DNA from: Clytia hemisphaerica
Taxonomy: Eukaryota > Cnidaria > Hydrozoa > Leptothecata > Clytiidae
Length of the DNA: 64,000 bases
Assembly (NCBI GenBank): GCA_902728285.1
Contig: CACVBU010001039.1
Span: 325,279 to 389,278 of the forward strand
Reading direction: 5' to 3'
Positions 31,511 to 43,345 of this stretch are shown one piece after another. The notes under the pieces were generated by a model. That model was not told where the DNA came from. It did no database searches and worked only from the letters and a program-made list of their open reading frames with translations. Position 1 is the stretch's first letter; each line of letters begins with the position of its first letter. The position numbers and the translations under genes were made by a program.

Positions 31511-33913
31511 CATCATTTGCTTTGCCGGTAATGAAGGCTACACACAGCAAATCAGAGTGAATGCATGCAGTATATAGTGAAAGCTACTGATCGAAAAGAT
31601 CATCGGGCCTTCTTAGGGCCTGATTATAGATATTTTGTTCGCTTCGGTTGACCAAGGTTAACGGATCCTTGAAGTTTCTGAAAATTATGTTTTTTTTTGA
31701 AAATCATTTTTATTACTTTAAGGATCAGATATCTTTGAAAATGGTTTAATTGCGTAGTAAACCATCAATCCTTGGAGCATAATCTCAGAATGTTGTCATC
31801 TTACGAATTTATTCTATTTTAGGATTCTTGGAACCTAATGATCGTTCTTCTCTTACCAGATTTTAATGTTATCTGATCAAGAAGGGCGACTATTAGATTG
31901 TAAGAATGTTGTTAAAATTTTCGCGTGTGCTTCACAACTTATTGAATCTGATATTGCACTCTCTAGTAACAGTAAATTTTTATCTGTCGAGGAGATTGAA
32001 GAGGACCGAGGTCAAAAAAGATTAGTAAGATAGAATTCTTATGCTCTTAATCCTGATCCAGGAATTATTCTAAAATTCAGAGGAATATCACGGGAATTAA
32101 CTAAAAATTACGCATGCGCGTTACAATCCAGGATTCTTTAGAGGAACAGACTGTACAATATCAAAAGAAAGGTAATTTTCACCGTTTTCTAATCATTTCG
32201 AAATTAACTGTGGGATTGGAGTTCGTAAAAGTTTCTAGTTGGGATAATTATTAACGTGTAAGACGCGGGCGGAGACGCGGAGCGCTATTAAAAAAGGTTT
32301 CATTTTTACGTTGATGTTCTTTTTTAGTTCGTTTAATCCGGGTCATCAGAACGATTACAAAAGATTTGGCACTGCGTAAACAAATCTTGGGCATGCGCTA
32401 AGTTTGATTGCCTATTCTGGATAATTTTATGATTGTTTTCATCGACTTGATTTTTTTAGTCGGTGAAAAGCATGTGCATGAAATAACCAGAATGATGTTC
32501 ACCGGTGGAAGTAAATTAAAAAATGTATTCGAATCTCAACCGATGCTAACTTACTCGAGCACAGATTTTATTTGCGATGGCAGACCTACAAACGCTATGT
32601 AAACTATCTTTCAATGGCATAAGGGCTATTTCTGAACTAGTAAACCTTTTAGTTTAATTTGGAAGGAAAAATAATCTTTTGAAACCCAAGGTAGATCTGA
32701 AAGGTCCTCAACAAAAAGATAGCTTTAGATTGAACAAATATATAGGCAAAAGAATAATTTTAAGGTTACTGTACTGTACTATACTTTAAAATTCTTTGAG
32801 CCTGATAGAAGCTCGTGAGTACAAGATTCATAGCAATCTTATTCTCAAGGGTGCTGTTAGATTCAAAGAATGTTTTGTGCTTTGTCTGAAAGATCCCTTC
32901 GAACCTAACAGGAGCTTATGAGTACAAGGTTCATGGAAATCTTAATTCTCGATGTTGCTGTTAGAGATATTAAATTTCATCAAAAGGTCCTTCTTGGAAA
33001 ACAATGGTAAATGGTTGGCATGACAAGTCTTGAATTTAATTAGTTTTGAAGAGATTTAGTTAAATTTTTAGGATGTTATGAGGACCATAAGGTTATGCTT
33101 TCCAATGGTAATTATTTTGTATCGTGTAGTCTTATCGTAAAATTCTGATCCTCAAAATGGTTATCAGATTATAAGATAATTGCTGTTTCAGAGCCTAACA
33201 GCATTTAGTGTGAGCAATATTTAGAAAAACCTTATTCTCAAGGGTAAGGATGCTTTTAGATTTTCGACTTAAGTTTCGACTTGAGTTTCATAATTCCTTT
33301 CCTCTGAAATCTATTTATTTTTTGAATCTAATCTTACTGCTTTCTTATCCCCCTTATTCTTTGAAACTGATGATTTATATTTTCATATGGGTAAATCTTG
33401 AGCATTATTTATCTTGAGAAAGTACCTCATTAAATTCTTAGAATGTTATGGTGTGAAACATCGTCACGAAAGTCTTACACTGAGAAAACTCCGAAAACAT
33501 CTCAGCTTTTGCAGAAACATGGTAGTATTACTAGGGCTTCTTTCGAAAGAACAAGCTAGAAATCGTAAACGTTACTGATTTCTTATCTCTCTTATTCTTT
33601 GAAACTGATGAGTTACATTTTCTCGGCTAAATCTTGAGCATCATTTATCTTAAGAAAGTATCTCATTAAATTCTTAGGATGTTATGATTCGAAAAAAAAT
33701 ACCTAGGAAAAGAATCTATTATCTATCTTCCATCTAGAGACAAGGTGTTTAACTAAGGAGAAATATTAGTTTTTCCTAGAAAAGTATGTTTAAAACTATC
33801 ATTCGTTTCTTGTATCAGGTTACCATAAATATAATCCTCTATAGATATCTAATCCGGTAATAATGGTCTTTATTTTCAACTCATTGATGTTTTAACTAAA
33901 TTTCAAATCCTAC

Positions 33914-34023
33914 AACCCTGGTCAGCTGGCACACAACGTTGTTTTAACATTCAAATAACGTTATTTGGGCGTTATGAGTGTCACATGGACGTTGTTTTGA
34001 CGTTGTGTGCCGTCTGGGTGGCA
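33914..34023. mobile_element. Short TIR element around ACAACGTTGTTTT
   Basis: GGCACACAACGTTGTTTTAA at 33928 is mirrored by GTTGTTTTGACGTTGTGTGC then C ending at 34011. The outer flanks CCCTGGTCAGCT and GTCTGGGTGG are also roughly complementary. The core is built of AACGTTATTTGGGCGTTA-like motifs. It is probably a MITE; no ORF. Confidence 0.6.
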
Positions 34024-34840
34024 ATTGGGGACAGATCTGAGGCTTGAAAATAGGTTTCATGATTTACTCGAGATCTTGGATTTAAGATTAGATTCATAAC
34101 AATCTGGTAATCAAAATCACATCTTAGGTTTGAAGAATGTATCGATTCAGAATACCTAGTCCTTTGCAATCATTTGGACGCTGGCTGGCTCTATGAACTC
34201 TACAGGCTATTTAGTAGAAACAAGAAGCTAAGGAGGCTGGTTTGTTTTGACCACATAAAATTCCACGCTGTTTTGAAAGCTAGTTAATAAATCCCCAGAA
34301 TGTCTTAGAATCTCGGTTATTTTGAATTCTTCGAATCTGAATTGTTTTCTAGTATCAGATTCATAGCAATTTGGTATAATAGAACGCTTGTTAGATCTTA
34401 AGAATGTTTTGCAATTAAAATATTCAATTTGAATTATTTGAAACATTTTGGAAATTTAAAAGTGATAAGATGAGCGGTATTTATCTAACGGTTTGAATAA
34501 CAAAGGTCTCATCTAAGAATTAAATGTCTTTATCATATCTGCCCACAGATACGTGTTTTGTTCTTCCCAGGACTCGTCAGAGCGGCTCGGATAAGCGAGC
34601 ATAAACAGTGAGCTTTGCATAATCACTTGTGGTGAGCAGAGTAGCAGGGCTTGCTTCCTCAACAGAGTCTTTATTATAAACATCTTAGTAATCTTGAGAG
34701 CTTTCAATAACTCAAGATTCTATATTCTCAGAATAGCTTCGTGCCAAAATATCACAGAAATCTCTCACCAAGACGACACAGAATACAAAGCAAGAGCAGC
34801 GGATAAAATGATGTTAGATGTATTTCTTTAACACAAAAAT

Positions 34841-35004
34841 TGACGTCAAATACTTTTATACTTGACTTTGAAGTGGAATAAATATTCATTCATGTTTTTT
34901 ATCAAACAAGATTCATTTTGAGAAAGTTATATTAACGATGCATGCAAACATTGATTCGTTGTAAACGTATTTCAAAGTGGAATCTACTTTTCAGCGAAGT
35001 TGGT
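34841..35004 (+). promoter_or_regulatory. Unit 7 start: CRE-like motif plus first exon to splice donor
   Basis: TGACGTCAAATA at 34841-34852 is followed by CTTTTATACTTG, a possible TATA element. The donor GTTG|GTAAGG is at 35002/35003. The exon has no long ORF. The following 35003-35950 carries few repeats; TACCAGAATGAT phrases near 35440 echo 32488 in unit 6, but no gene is evident. Confidence 0.55.
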
Positions 35005-35964
35005 AAGGAAATTATTATCATTTTAGATTTTGACTGGAAAGGCAGTAATTAATTACTTCTTTTTACTTTTTGTAACTGGCCATGACAACTGTTGCTTGTT
35101 TACTTTCTCAGCGTAGCACTCCCGAAAAAACATTTATAGGTTTTGCAAGAACCTTGAGATGGACTTGGGATAATTGTTTTGATGGCTTCAAAAGTCTTTC
35201 ATAAGCTTTCGTTATCAATTAAATGGAAAATGCTTTCAGCTTGGGTAACATCACCAAGCATAATGGGGAAAATAATTTTGATTTAAGATGTAAAAATAGC
35301 TTTGTTCTCTTAAAATGACATCGAAAAGGTCAGTCATGGGTTGTATACAGACCCAATAATATGCGTATTTTGGGAATTTCATACTTTTGGTTTTTGTCAG
35401 ATTAATCATTTAAATTGGTGAGGTACCAGATGTATGAAATTACCAGAATGATAAATCGATGCAAGTTAAAGGTTTTATTTTTACATAAGTGTTCCCGTTT
35501 CATATCAGACACATGTCTCATTATCATGAAATTGTCTGCCTATTATTATATTATGCTGATGTAAGCAAAAAAAATGTTTTTCTTTTCCTCTTTCTGACCA
35601 ATCTTGCTTCACATCTGTTTCAATCTAAAGTGAAAAAACTTGTGAATTAAAATTTATGATTAAGCAAACGATATCACTCAAGGATTTGCTTCTTTGAACT
35701 TTGTCACTTGATAACGAACATCGTTGGATTTTTGTTCTTGAATATTTCAAATTGATCTCTTCTTTTGAAAGAGATCGGATTTAAATTAAATTTGTCCTAT
35801 AATACGTCTACTGTTTGTAGAAATACTGTCAGATTCAGAACTGACGTGTTTGGTAAAGGCTGACGATTCCGCTTACCCATACATTGCAAGCTTGCCAGAT
35901 TTAATACCAGTTGGGCTTTCTAATATAGGAAGTGTAAAAGTTCAGATAGTACGGCAAATTGTCT

Positions 35965-37075
35965 TTGCATTCGACCGTGTTCATTTCAAGCATGGTGGAT
36001 TCAATGTCTATAAGCCCTACTCTTAGCTGTGTTCAACAGAGATCGCCTTGTATAACATTTCAACGTGATTTCAACCAATTTGATGCCAATATATTTGTTT
36101 CTTGGTCTGGCTCAACAGAGATATTTTGCGTTGATATTGCTCGGAGGATCCAGTATATTGACGCTGTGTTATTTGTGGTTCTTCGTAAACCTGAAAAATT
36201 TATTGTCAATATATTTGTTTCTTGGTATGGCTAAAAAGAGGTATTTCGCGTTGGCATTGCTCGGAGGATCCAGTATATTGACTGAGTTATTCAAGCTTCT
36301 TTGTAAACCTGAACAAGTTAATGTCAATATATTTGTTTCTTGGTTTGGCTCAAAAGAGATATTTCGCGTTGATATTGCTCGGAGGATCCAGTATATTGAC
36401 GCTGTGTTATTTGTGGTTCTTCGTAAACCTGAAAAATTTATTGTCAATATATTTGTTTCTTGGTATGGCTCAAAAGAGATATTTCGCGTCGGTATTGCTA
36501 GGAGGATCTAGTTTACAGGCTGAGTTATTCAAGGTTCTTTGTAAACCTGAACAAGTTAATGTCAATATATTTGTTTCTTGGTTTGGCTCAAAAGAGATAT
36601 TTCGCGTTGATATTGCTCGGAGGATCCAGTATATTGACGCTGCTTTATTTATGGTTCTTTGTAAACCTGAACAAGTTTATGTCAATATATTTGTTTCTTG
36701 GTTTGGCTCAGAAGAGATATTTCGCGTTGGTATTGCTCGGAGGATCCAGTATATTGAGTGAGTTATTGATGGTTCTTTGTAAACCTGAAAAATTTATTGT
36801 CAATATATTTGTTTCTTGGTATGGCTCAAAAGAGATATTTCGCGTTGGTACTGCTCGGAGGATCCAGCATATTGACTAGAGTTATTTATGGTTCTTTGTA
36901 AACCTGAACAAGTTAATGTCAATATATTTGTTTTTGGTTTGGCTCAAAAGAGATATTTGGCGTTGGTATTGCTCGGAGGATCCAGTATATTGAGTGAGTT
37001 ATTTATGGTTCTTTGTAAACCTGAACAAGTTTATGTCAATATATTTTCAAATTTCTTTGAATATTTAAATTTCAA
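35965..37075 (+). repeat. Tandem hairpin array, 118-120 bp unit, nine copies
   Basis: The phrase GTCAATATATTTGTTTCTTG begins at about 36085, 36205, 36323, 36443, 36561, 36681, 36799, 36918 and 37035. Copies alternate between a GAAAAATTTATT and a GAACAAGTTAAT version, so the true unit is partly a dimer. Because 120 is divisible by three, long overlapping ORFs appear on both strands (36065-36511, 36321-36761 and others). They shift frame between copies and have no domain, so they are not genes. Confidence 0.85.
36323..36402 (+). ncRNA. Pre-miRNA-like hairpin of the 119-bp array
   Basis: The 5' arm is GTCAATATATTTGTTTCTTG then GTTTGGCTC. The 3' arm is TTGCTCGGAGGATCCAGTAT then ATTGAC. GTCAATATA pairs with TATATTGAC at the base, and pairing continues with G:U and single mismatches to about 24 positions. 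The loop is larger than in other families (about 25 nt, AAAAGAGATATTTCGCGTTG). Confidence 0.5.
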
Positions 37076-37535
37076 TATATTTGTTACTTCGTATAACTCA
37101 AAAAAAATATTCTGCCAAGTCTGCATAACACAAGTGATTCCGATGGAAGGGATTCCAAAGGTAGCCGAGGGAGTGCATTCTTGAAGCGGATGGACTTTAA
37201 TTTAGGGTGTTGAGAAATCATTTTCTATAGAAATGTTGAAATTTTTATAAAGCAACCTTTTCTGTGATTATGGTCATTTGATTCCAGAATTTTTAGAGTG
37301 AGACCACAGATAAATCCGAAGGTTTTAGTTATTGTTATTACAGAGTTATTGTTATTTTACCCGTCTAATTTTTGAATGGAAATGATTACCAAAAATGAAT
37401 TACTTCATAGAATCGAAGTCAAAAATAAAATGAATGTATTCACTTGGTATAACTTTGATGAAATATCAAGCTTACTTAGAAGTAATACTAGACTAAAAAT
37501 TTTATAATTTCATAATCTTCAAAAGATTCCAACTC

Positions 37536-37775
37536 TAGTAAGTAAGTCTGCGACCGCAGTCGGAGGCGACCCGAAGGCTCCTCTTTCGATAGCTATCTAC
37601 CCGAAGGTAGGGGAGGGCGCCACTCTTTCTCCCTGGATTTCTCCACTTACCCTTGATCCTTCTCTTAGTTGCTGAGCATCAAGCAGAGAGGCATCAAGTA
37701 CCATTTTTGGGAATCTTTGGTATGACCCGGCTGGGGGTTGAACCCACTGTACTACGGTCACTGTACTCTAATTAC
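37536..37775 (-). mobile_element. tRNA-derived SINE with 8-bp target duplication
   Basis: Flanked by TCCAACTC on both sides (37528-37535 and 37776-37783). On the minus strand it starts at 37775 with GAGTAATTAGAGTACAGTGA, then a B-box-like GGGTTCAACCCCC and AGCCGGGTCATACCAAAG, then a long body and a short CTTACTTACTA tail at 37536. The direct repeat, pol III B box and simple-repeat tail are the marks of a SINE. The A box is weak. The body contains small GC-rich stem-loops (CTACC..GGTAG near 37599). Confidence 0.8.
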
Positions 37776-37784
37776 TCCAACTCC

Positions 37785-39720
37785 GAATGGAAGAGATCAT
37801 GGTCATGAAAAAACACAGATTAAGCGGTACATGAATTTTAAAAACGCGTAAACATTGAACTTAGGATAGCGGGTTAGTTTCTATTTGCATTAAAGTTCCA
37901 TTGAAATGAAATCTAGTGAGCTAATACTGTTTTATGCGAAGGTTCTTCGCTAAAGCGATATAATTTCATCCTGAGAGCTATTTTTTGTTCATTTCTTGGG
38001 ATTTAAATTGAGATGCCATCACATTCGTATTCATTGTAAATAGTTTGCGAGGCATCCTAAATTAAACTCGTTTCTGTGATTTTCTAATTTGCTAATTATT
38101 TCAAATTTTTGAAGGCTAAACTATAAGCTAAACTTTTGCAGAAAGACTTACAAAACGACCAGAATCAAAGTAATTATACTCCCAGATACTTCTTTGGTTT
38201 TAAATTGGAATACTTTCTCAGTGGTATTTATTCAAAATACTTTGTAAAAATTTTCAACTCAAACTCTGAGAAGATTGAAAGAATGTTTTTCATTGTTATA
38301 ACGTAAATTGGAAAGTGTTAATCAATATTTATGAAGTCCGGTCGGCAATCTACTATTTCGTTGAAAGAATGATCAGATGATATATCCAGTCATTACGTTT
38401 GCGGAATAATGGGTTTACAGAATAACCTGAACTTTAAAACATGATCTGAATTTCTGGAAAGATGCTCCTAAAACTGTAGAATCAAAGTTTTCCACTTCTT
38501 GGGATTTGAATTGGAGATGTCTATTCATTGAGTATTCATTGTAAATACTTTGTGGAGCGTCCTAACTTAAACTCTAAGACGAGAAGACTTGTTTCGGTCA
38601 TTTAGCTATTTAGGTTATTTGTTTCAGCCCGTTCCACGGGGATTAGACTTTTTTCAATTTCAGGTCAGATTCATCTACATTTTACGACCTTTCAACATAA
38701 TGAAATCGACAATATAAGTGAAATATCAAAATGTAGACTACTTTTACAGAAAGACGAGCACAATCAAAGCATTTCTTAGGATTTAGTATTTAGTATTTCT
38801 TTGAAACGCTTTGTGAAAAGTTCCAATTTAAACTCTGAGAAGATTGGAGAAGTATTATATAGGGGCCTTCCCTCCCACGGGTTGCGTAATAGCGTGAGGC
38901 TTTTTTTCTTGCGTAATGGCGTGATCTTTAACATGATCCCTGATATCGCAAAATAATTGAGGTGTGTAGTGAGACAAACAAATTCTAGCGATTTAAGTGA
39001 TCGTGATGATTTGCGGAGTAGCGTGGAAGGGAGTCAGCTCTTACATTGGATTCATTTTGTTCGAGTGATTGAGACTGGATCACAAAGGTTTTCTAACTGG
39101 AAATAGCAGAAAACTTGTTCGAGTTAAAGAGAATACGATTAAAGATATTCGAGCTATGGAGACTTTAATGTAATAAGGAGTAACTTGAACGCGAAAAATG
39201 TGAATCAAACAGTCAGGAATTTATCATTCGGTTGGTATATGCAATCCAAGATTGCATAGACCAAATTTTTAGTGAAAATGTACCTAGAAAGACTTTTTTG
39301 AAATATTCTTCGGTTTTTGATGTAATGTCGTCTTACCCATAGAGAGACTTTTGGACAATGGACACTTTTGTAAAACCCTTTCAATATATGTTTAGTTATT
39401 TGTTATTACTCAAAAATATTATTAGAAAATGTTGACCCATTTTTCGGTTATTCAAGTTTTACCATCAGCTTGGACAGATCCATGATCACATCATGAATAA
39501 GCTTCGTTTGAGCGCAAAAAATGATATGCTTATATGGAAAAAGTTCATTCAGTTTTAAAGGTCCCTTATTAGGGTCATTTAGTTAATTCATTATCCAAAT
39601 GAATCTCGACTCTCAGACAATAATTCACTGAGGACCTAGGCATATTCAAAAACCCATTCCTTTTCAATTCATAGTCTTTAGAAGAAGTTTAATTATATTC
39701 TTCTTGATTCATTAATATTT
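37785..39720 (+). repeat. Unit 7 middle: small hairpin family and fossils
   Basis: Four to five diverged copies of a hairpin with an AGTATT-CATTGTA-AATACT-like top lie near 37985-38060, 38190-38272, 38498-38582 and 38785-38852. Each runs from TTGGGATTT to TTAAACTC. A GC-richer segment at about 38871-39040 (GGGGCCTTCCCTC..GAAGGGAGTC) resembles one at 49465-49655. ATTCGAG-rich sequence near 39115-39170 looks like a decayed pogo-like end. No gene is seen. Confidence 0.45.
38498..38582 (+). ncRNA. Pre-miRNA-like hairpin, AGTATTCATTGTAAATACT family
   Basis: The 5' arm is CTTGGGATTTGAATTGGAGA then TGTCTATTCATTGAGTATT. The loop is CATTGTA. The 3' arm is AATACTTTGTGGAGCGTCCT then AACTTAAACTCTAAG. 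The top AGTATT/AATACT and base CTTGGGATTTGAATT with AACTTAAACTCTAAG pair well; the middle is loose. Three or four sister copies flank it. Confidence 0.45.
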
Positions 39721-40728
39721 CATCTTTTTTCTCTATGGAGTAAAAACACCACACTGGAAAGCTTTGTGATTTGATATATACCAAGTCAAGAATTGGATCT
39801 TTTTATTCAGAAAATTTCCTGGTTTGGTGTATAGCAATTCTCAGTAATAAGGACCTTACAGACGGTTTTACATTTTTATATAAAAATCATCTTTTTTCTC
39901 AATTGAATAAAACGCCACACTGGAAAGCTTTGTGATTTGATATACACCAACTAAAGGATTGGATCTTTTTATTCAGACTATTTCCTGGTGTTTGGTGTAT
40001 AGCAATTCTCAGTAATAAAGACCTTACAGACGGTTTTACAACTTTATATAAAAATCATCTTTTTTCTCAATAGAATAAAATCCCACACTGGAAAGCTTTG
40101 TGATTTGATATACACCAACTAAAGGATTGGATCTTTTTATTCAGACAATCTCCTGGTTTGGTGTATAGCAATTCTCAGTAATAAGGACCTTACAGACAGT
40201 TTTACATTTTTATATAAAAATCATCTTTTTTCTCAATGGAATAAAATGCCACACTGGAAAGCTTTGTGATTTGATATACACCAACTAAAGGATTGAATCT
40301 TTTTATTCAGACTATTTCCTGGTGTTTGGTGTATAGCAATTCTCAGTAATAAGGACCTTACAGACAGTTGTACATTTTTATATAAAAATCATCTTTTTTC
40401 TCAATGGAATAAAATGCCACACTGGAAAGCTTTGTGATTTGATATACACCAACTAAAGGATTGAATCTTTTTATTCAGACTATTTCCTGGTGTTTGGTGT
40501 ATAGCAATTCTCAGTAATAAGGACCTTACAGACAGTTTTACATTTTTATATAAAAATCATCTTTTTTCTCAATGGAATAAAATGCCACACTGGAAAGCTT
40601 TGTGATTTGATATACACCAACTAAAGGATTGAATCTTTTTATTCAGAAAATTTCCTGGTGTTTGGTGTATAGCAATTCTCAGTAATAAAGACCTTACAGA
40701 CAGTTTTACATTTTTATATAAAAATCAT
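39720..40728 (+). repeat. Tandem hairpin array, 166-168 bp unit, six copies
   Basis: TCATCTTTTTTCTC recurs near 39720, 39887, 40055, 40221, 40389 and 40557, with a final partial at 40725. Copies are over 90 percent alike. Each unit holds a hairpin with base TATACACCAA/TTGGTGTATA. There is no ORF. The last copy passes into unique AT-rich sequence (40730-41058) in which I see nothing specific. Confidence 0.9.
40109..40167 (+). ncRNA. Hairpin of the 167-bp array
   Basis: TATACACCAACTAAAGGATT opens the 5' side and CTCCTGGTTTGGTGTATA closes the 3' side. The base pairs over 10 positions, AGGA pairs with TCCT, and a GGATC..ATTC region near TTTTT forms the top. Six near-identical copies exist at 167-bp spacing. 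Confidence 0.5.
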
Positions 40729-41058
40729 CGTTCAAGTATTCAATTCCTAATGAAATCTTGATGGTCTTTATGAGTGATCGAAAATCAAAATTATAAAAAT
40801 CTAGTTAAACTCTTCAAAGTGTTGATGATTTTACCATAGAAAGGCTTAATTATAATTTCAAAGAAAGCTACCAAGTGAACCATGAACTCAAACGAATTTA
40901 TCATTTAAATCCTATAAGTAAAATTCCGAAAAATGAAAACCAAAAAAAGATCACCAAAAGTGGTGATACTCTGCGGAAAAAAATTAAGCCCCTTTTACAC
41001 TAGCTACACTGTAAGTACACATAAGGAAGAATGATGTCAAATAAAACATTCTCAAAAC

Positions 41059-41175
41059 TGACGTCAAATAACTTTTTTACATAAAAGACTTTGAAAAGTA
41101 ATGAACTAGTCAGGAAATAAACGGAACCAGTTGGGAAAATCACAGAGCTGGTTGGTTGAGGATTTGATGGTAGGT
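41059..41175 (+). promoter_or_regulatory. Unit 8 start: CRE-like motif plus first exon to splice donor
   Basis: TGACGTCAAATA at 41059-41070 is followed by ACTTTTTTACATAAAAG. The donor GTAG|GTAAAT is at 41173/41174. This unit is the longest in the window (11.3 kb to the next motif). The 41174-42337 stretch contains a few short self-complementary segments (AAGGAA..TTCCTT near 41840-41876) and no gene. Confidence 0.55.
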
Positions 41176-42339
41176 AAATTACAAATTAGATACAAAGAAC
41201 ACAAAAAAGACTTAAGAACCAAATCTTTAAGTATTTGCTACATATTTGAATCACAAAAAGATTTCATTCTTTTCATATACTTTTCTCATGAGAATACTTA
41301 GATTTAACTGGGTAATTACTGGACGTTTCAAAATTACAAGGCGACTTCAAAAACATGTTTCGACGTTCTCTCTAAGACGAAGGTGGTAATAAAAGAGTAC
41401 AATAATAATTAATCATTTATATCACTCGAGAGATAAAAGATTATTTTTCACCAAAGTTTGCTTTTGTTAAAGTCCATTCACGTGCTATTAAACCATAGTA
41501 AAATCGGATAAAATTTACCATTAGATTTTAATATTTTCTCCACGTACTCCCTCAAGTCGCCGTCCTAGTTGCTTAAGGTCCCTAATGGCAATCTAAGGCA
41601 ATATTTTGGTAAGGATTGGTCGGTCTCAAAGCTCAGGACCTAGTTCACTTTCTACGTGTTTGCATTTTTGGAAGCGTTCGAAGAGGCAAACATTTGATTT
41701 CTTAAGTTCTTTTAAATCAAAAGGGGAGTCGGGGTTTCTTTAAAAGCTCGCGAGGGCTTATAACACCGTTGCTTGATAAAGGTACTTCTGTCATTGATGA
41801 CAATTTTTCTAACGATTATGTTGTTCATTGTACAAGGAAGACATACACTGCAGGACGTCTGTATTTCCTTCGTTCTCCGTTTGATGCATTTTTTTAGGCT
41901 CGGCTAGAAGTTTTTGCAAGCATTGGAGTAAGCAAGCATTCGGTTTTCAAGTTCATTCAAATGAATATGGTTCTACTTATTTGTGTGCTTCATCTTATGT
42001 TTGATTGCAATTTCTTTCAGTGTGTTGACTAATTGTCGATGAAAGAATTGCCAGACCAACCATTTGATTTCTAACTGGTATGTTTTTTCATGGAAAACTT
42101 TTTTGTCCTTATTATTACTTCACTCTATGCTCGATAGCATTTTTTAGAATTTTAATTACCTTTTATTTATAGGGAACTTACTATGGTGAATTTGGCGAAT
42201 CTTGATAAAAAAGGTTCCTCGCCAAAATAATTTTTTTTACGATTTTTGCTGGATTGAAAACGGAAAGAAATTCTTACACATTCCAGAGAAGATACTATTT
42301 TATGGAATAACATACTTTCATAATGTGGGATGACTGCTA

Positions 42340-42650
42340 CTCTTAGGTGCCAAATAAACGCCCCCCCCCCCCGCTTGTTAATTTTTCGATTTTTTTTCCA
42401 ACCCCCCCCCCGGACCTTATTAGGACCCCCCCCCCCGCTTATTAATTTTTGAAAAAATTACCAGCTACAAAAAGGAAAATTCCTTGTTTTACTCTAAAAA
42501 GCATAAATTTAGTCTATTTTGACCCTTTTTAGGGTTTTTAAAGGTCCATTTTCTAACCCCCCCGGTAATTAGGCCCCCCGTTTATTTAATTTGAAAAAAT
42601 CTTTCAACCCCCCCATTTATTCGAACCCCCCATTTATTTGGCACCTAAGA
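42340..42650. mobile_element. C-rich MITE with TA target duplication
   Basis: CTCTTAGGTGCCAAATAAA and its exact inverse TTTATTTGGCACCTAAGAG bound 311 bp and are flanked by TA on both sides. The interior has runs of 7-14 C. The empty site is visible next door: GACTGCTAAAAGTATTTTC in the 132-bp repeat is split exactly at TA. TA duplication suggests a Tc1/mariner-type enzyme. It landed in the first copy of the tandem array. Confidence 0.88.
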
Positions 42651-43345
42651 GTAAAAGTATTTTCTTTGATGTGATGTTTTTTTTACGATTTCTGCTGTAT
42701 TGAAAAGGGAAAGAAATTCTTTCACATTCCAGAGAAGATACTATTTTATGAACTAACATACTTTCATAATGTATGATGACTGCTAAAAGTGTTTTCTTTG
42801 ATGTGATGTTTTTTTTACGATTTCTGCTGAATTGAAAAGGGAAAGAAATTCTTACACATTCTAGAGAAGATACTATTTTATGGACTAACATACTTTCATA
42901 ATGTATGGGGGTGAATAACTATCTTCTTTGATGTGATGTTTTTTTTTACGATTTCTGCTGAATTGAAAAGGGAAAGAAATTCTTTCACATTCTAGAGAAG
43001 ATACTATTTTATGAACTAACATACTTTCATAATGTATGATGATTGTTAAAAGTATTTTCTTTGATGTGATGTTTTTTTTACGATTTCTGCTGAATTGAAA
43101 AGGGAAAGAAATTCTTTCACATTCTAGAGAAGATACTATTTTATGGACTAACATACTTTCATAATGTATGATGATTGTTAAAAGTATTTTCTTTGATGTG
43201 ATGTTTTTTTACGATTTCTGCTGAATTGAAAAGGGAAAGAAATTCTTTCACATTCCAGAGAAGATACTATTTTATGGACTAACATACTTTCATAATGTAT
43301 GATGACTGCTAAAAGTATTTTCTTTGATGTGATGTTTTTGTTCAA
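42651..43345 (+). repeat. Tandem array, about 132-bp unit, about six copies
   Basis: Units carry TTTTCTTTGATGTGATGTTT, ACGATTTCTGCTGAATTGAA and CACATTC(C/T)AGAGAAGATA. TCTTCTTTGATGTGATGT can pair loosely with ACATTCCAGAGAAGA. A partial copy recurs at 46080-46240. Minus-strand ORFs at 42634-42891, 42885-43154 and 43178-43387 read the repeat and share its phrase; they are not genes. Confidence 0.85.

Larger units (their letters stand above)
30217..34830 (+). repeat. Hairpin array, unit 6
   Basis: Contains the GAAGCGATAA copy at 31422-31510, the short GC-rich stem-loop at 31599, a 154-bp-array type hairpin at about 32790-32875 (AAGCTCGTGAGTACAAGATT..AATCTTATTC), and AGATTCATAGCAATTTGG and AGATTCATAACAATCTGG types near 34085 and 34365. 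The stretch 31950-32780 is poor in hairpins and I see no gene in it; the ORF at 32408-32602 has no domain. A small TIR element lies at 33914-34023. Confidence 0.5.

Noticed and set aside
32408-32602. Small gene in the hairpin-poor stretch of unit 6
   Set aside because: 64 codons, no domain, no splice or promoter context; a loosely similar DNA phrase at about 35440 is not open in the same way.
36065-36879. Overlapping ORFs of 92-148 codons in the 36-37 kb repeat
   Set aside because: They exist on both strands, shift frame between repeat copies and have no domain; they follow from a 120-bp tandem unit.
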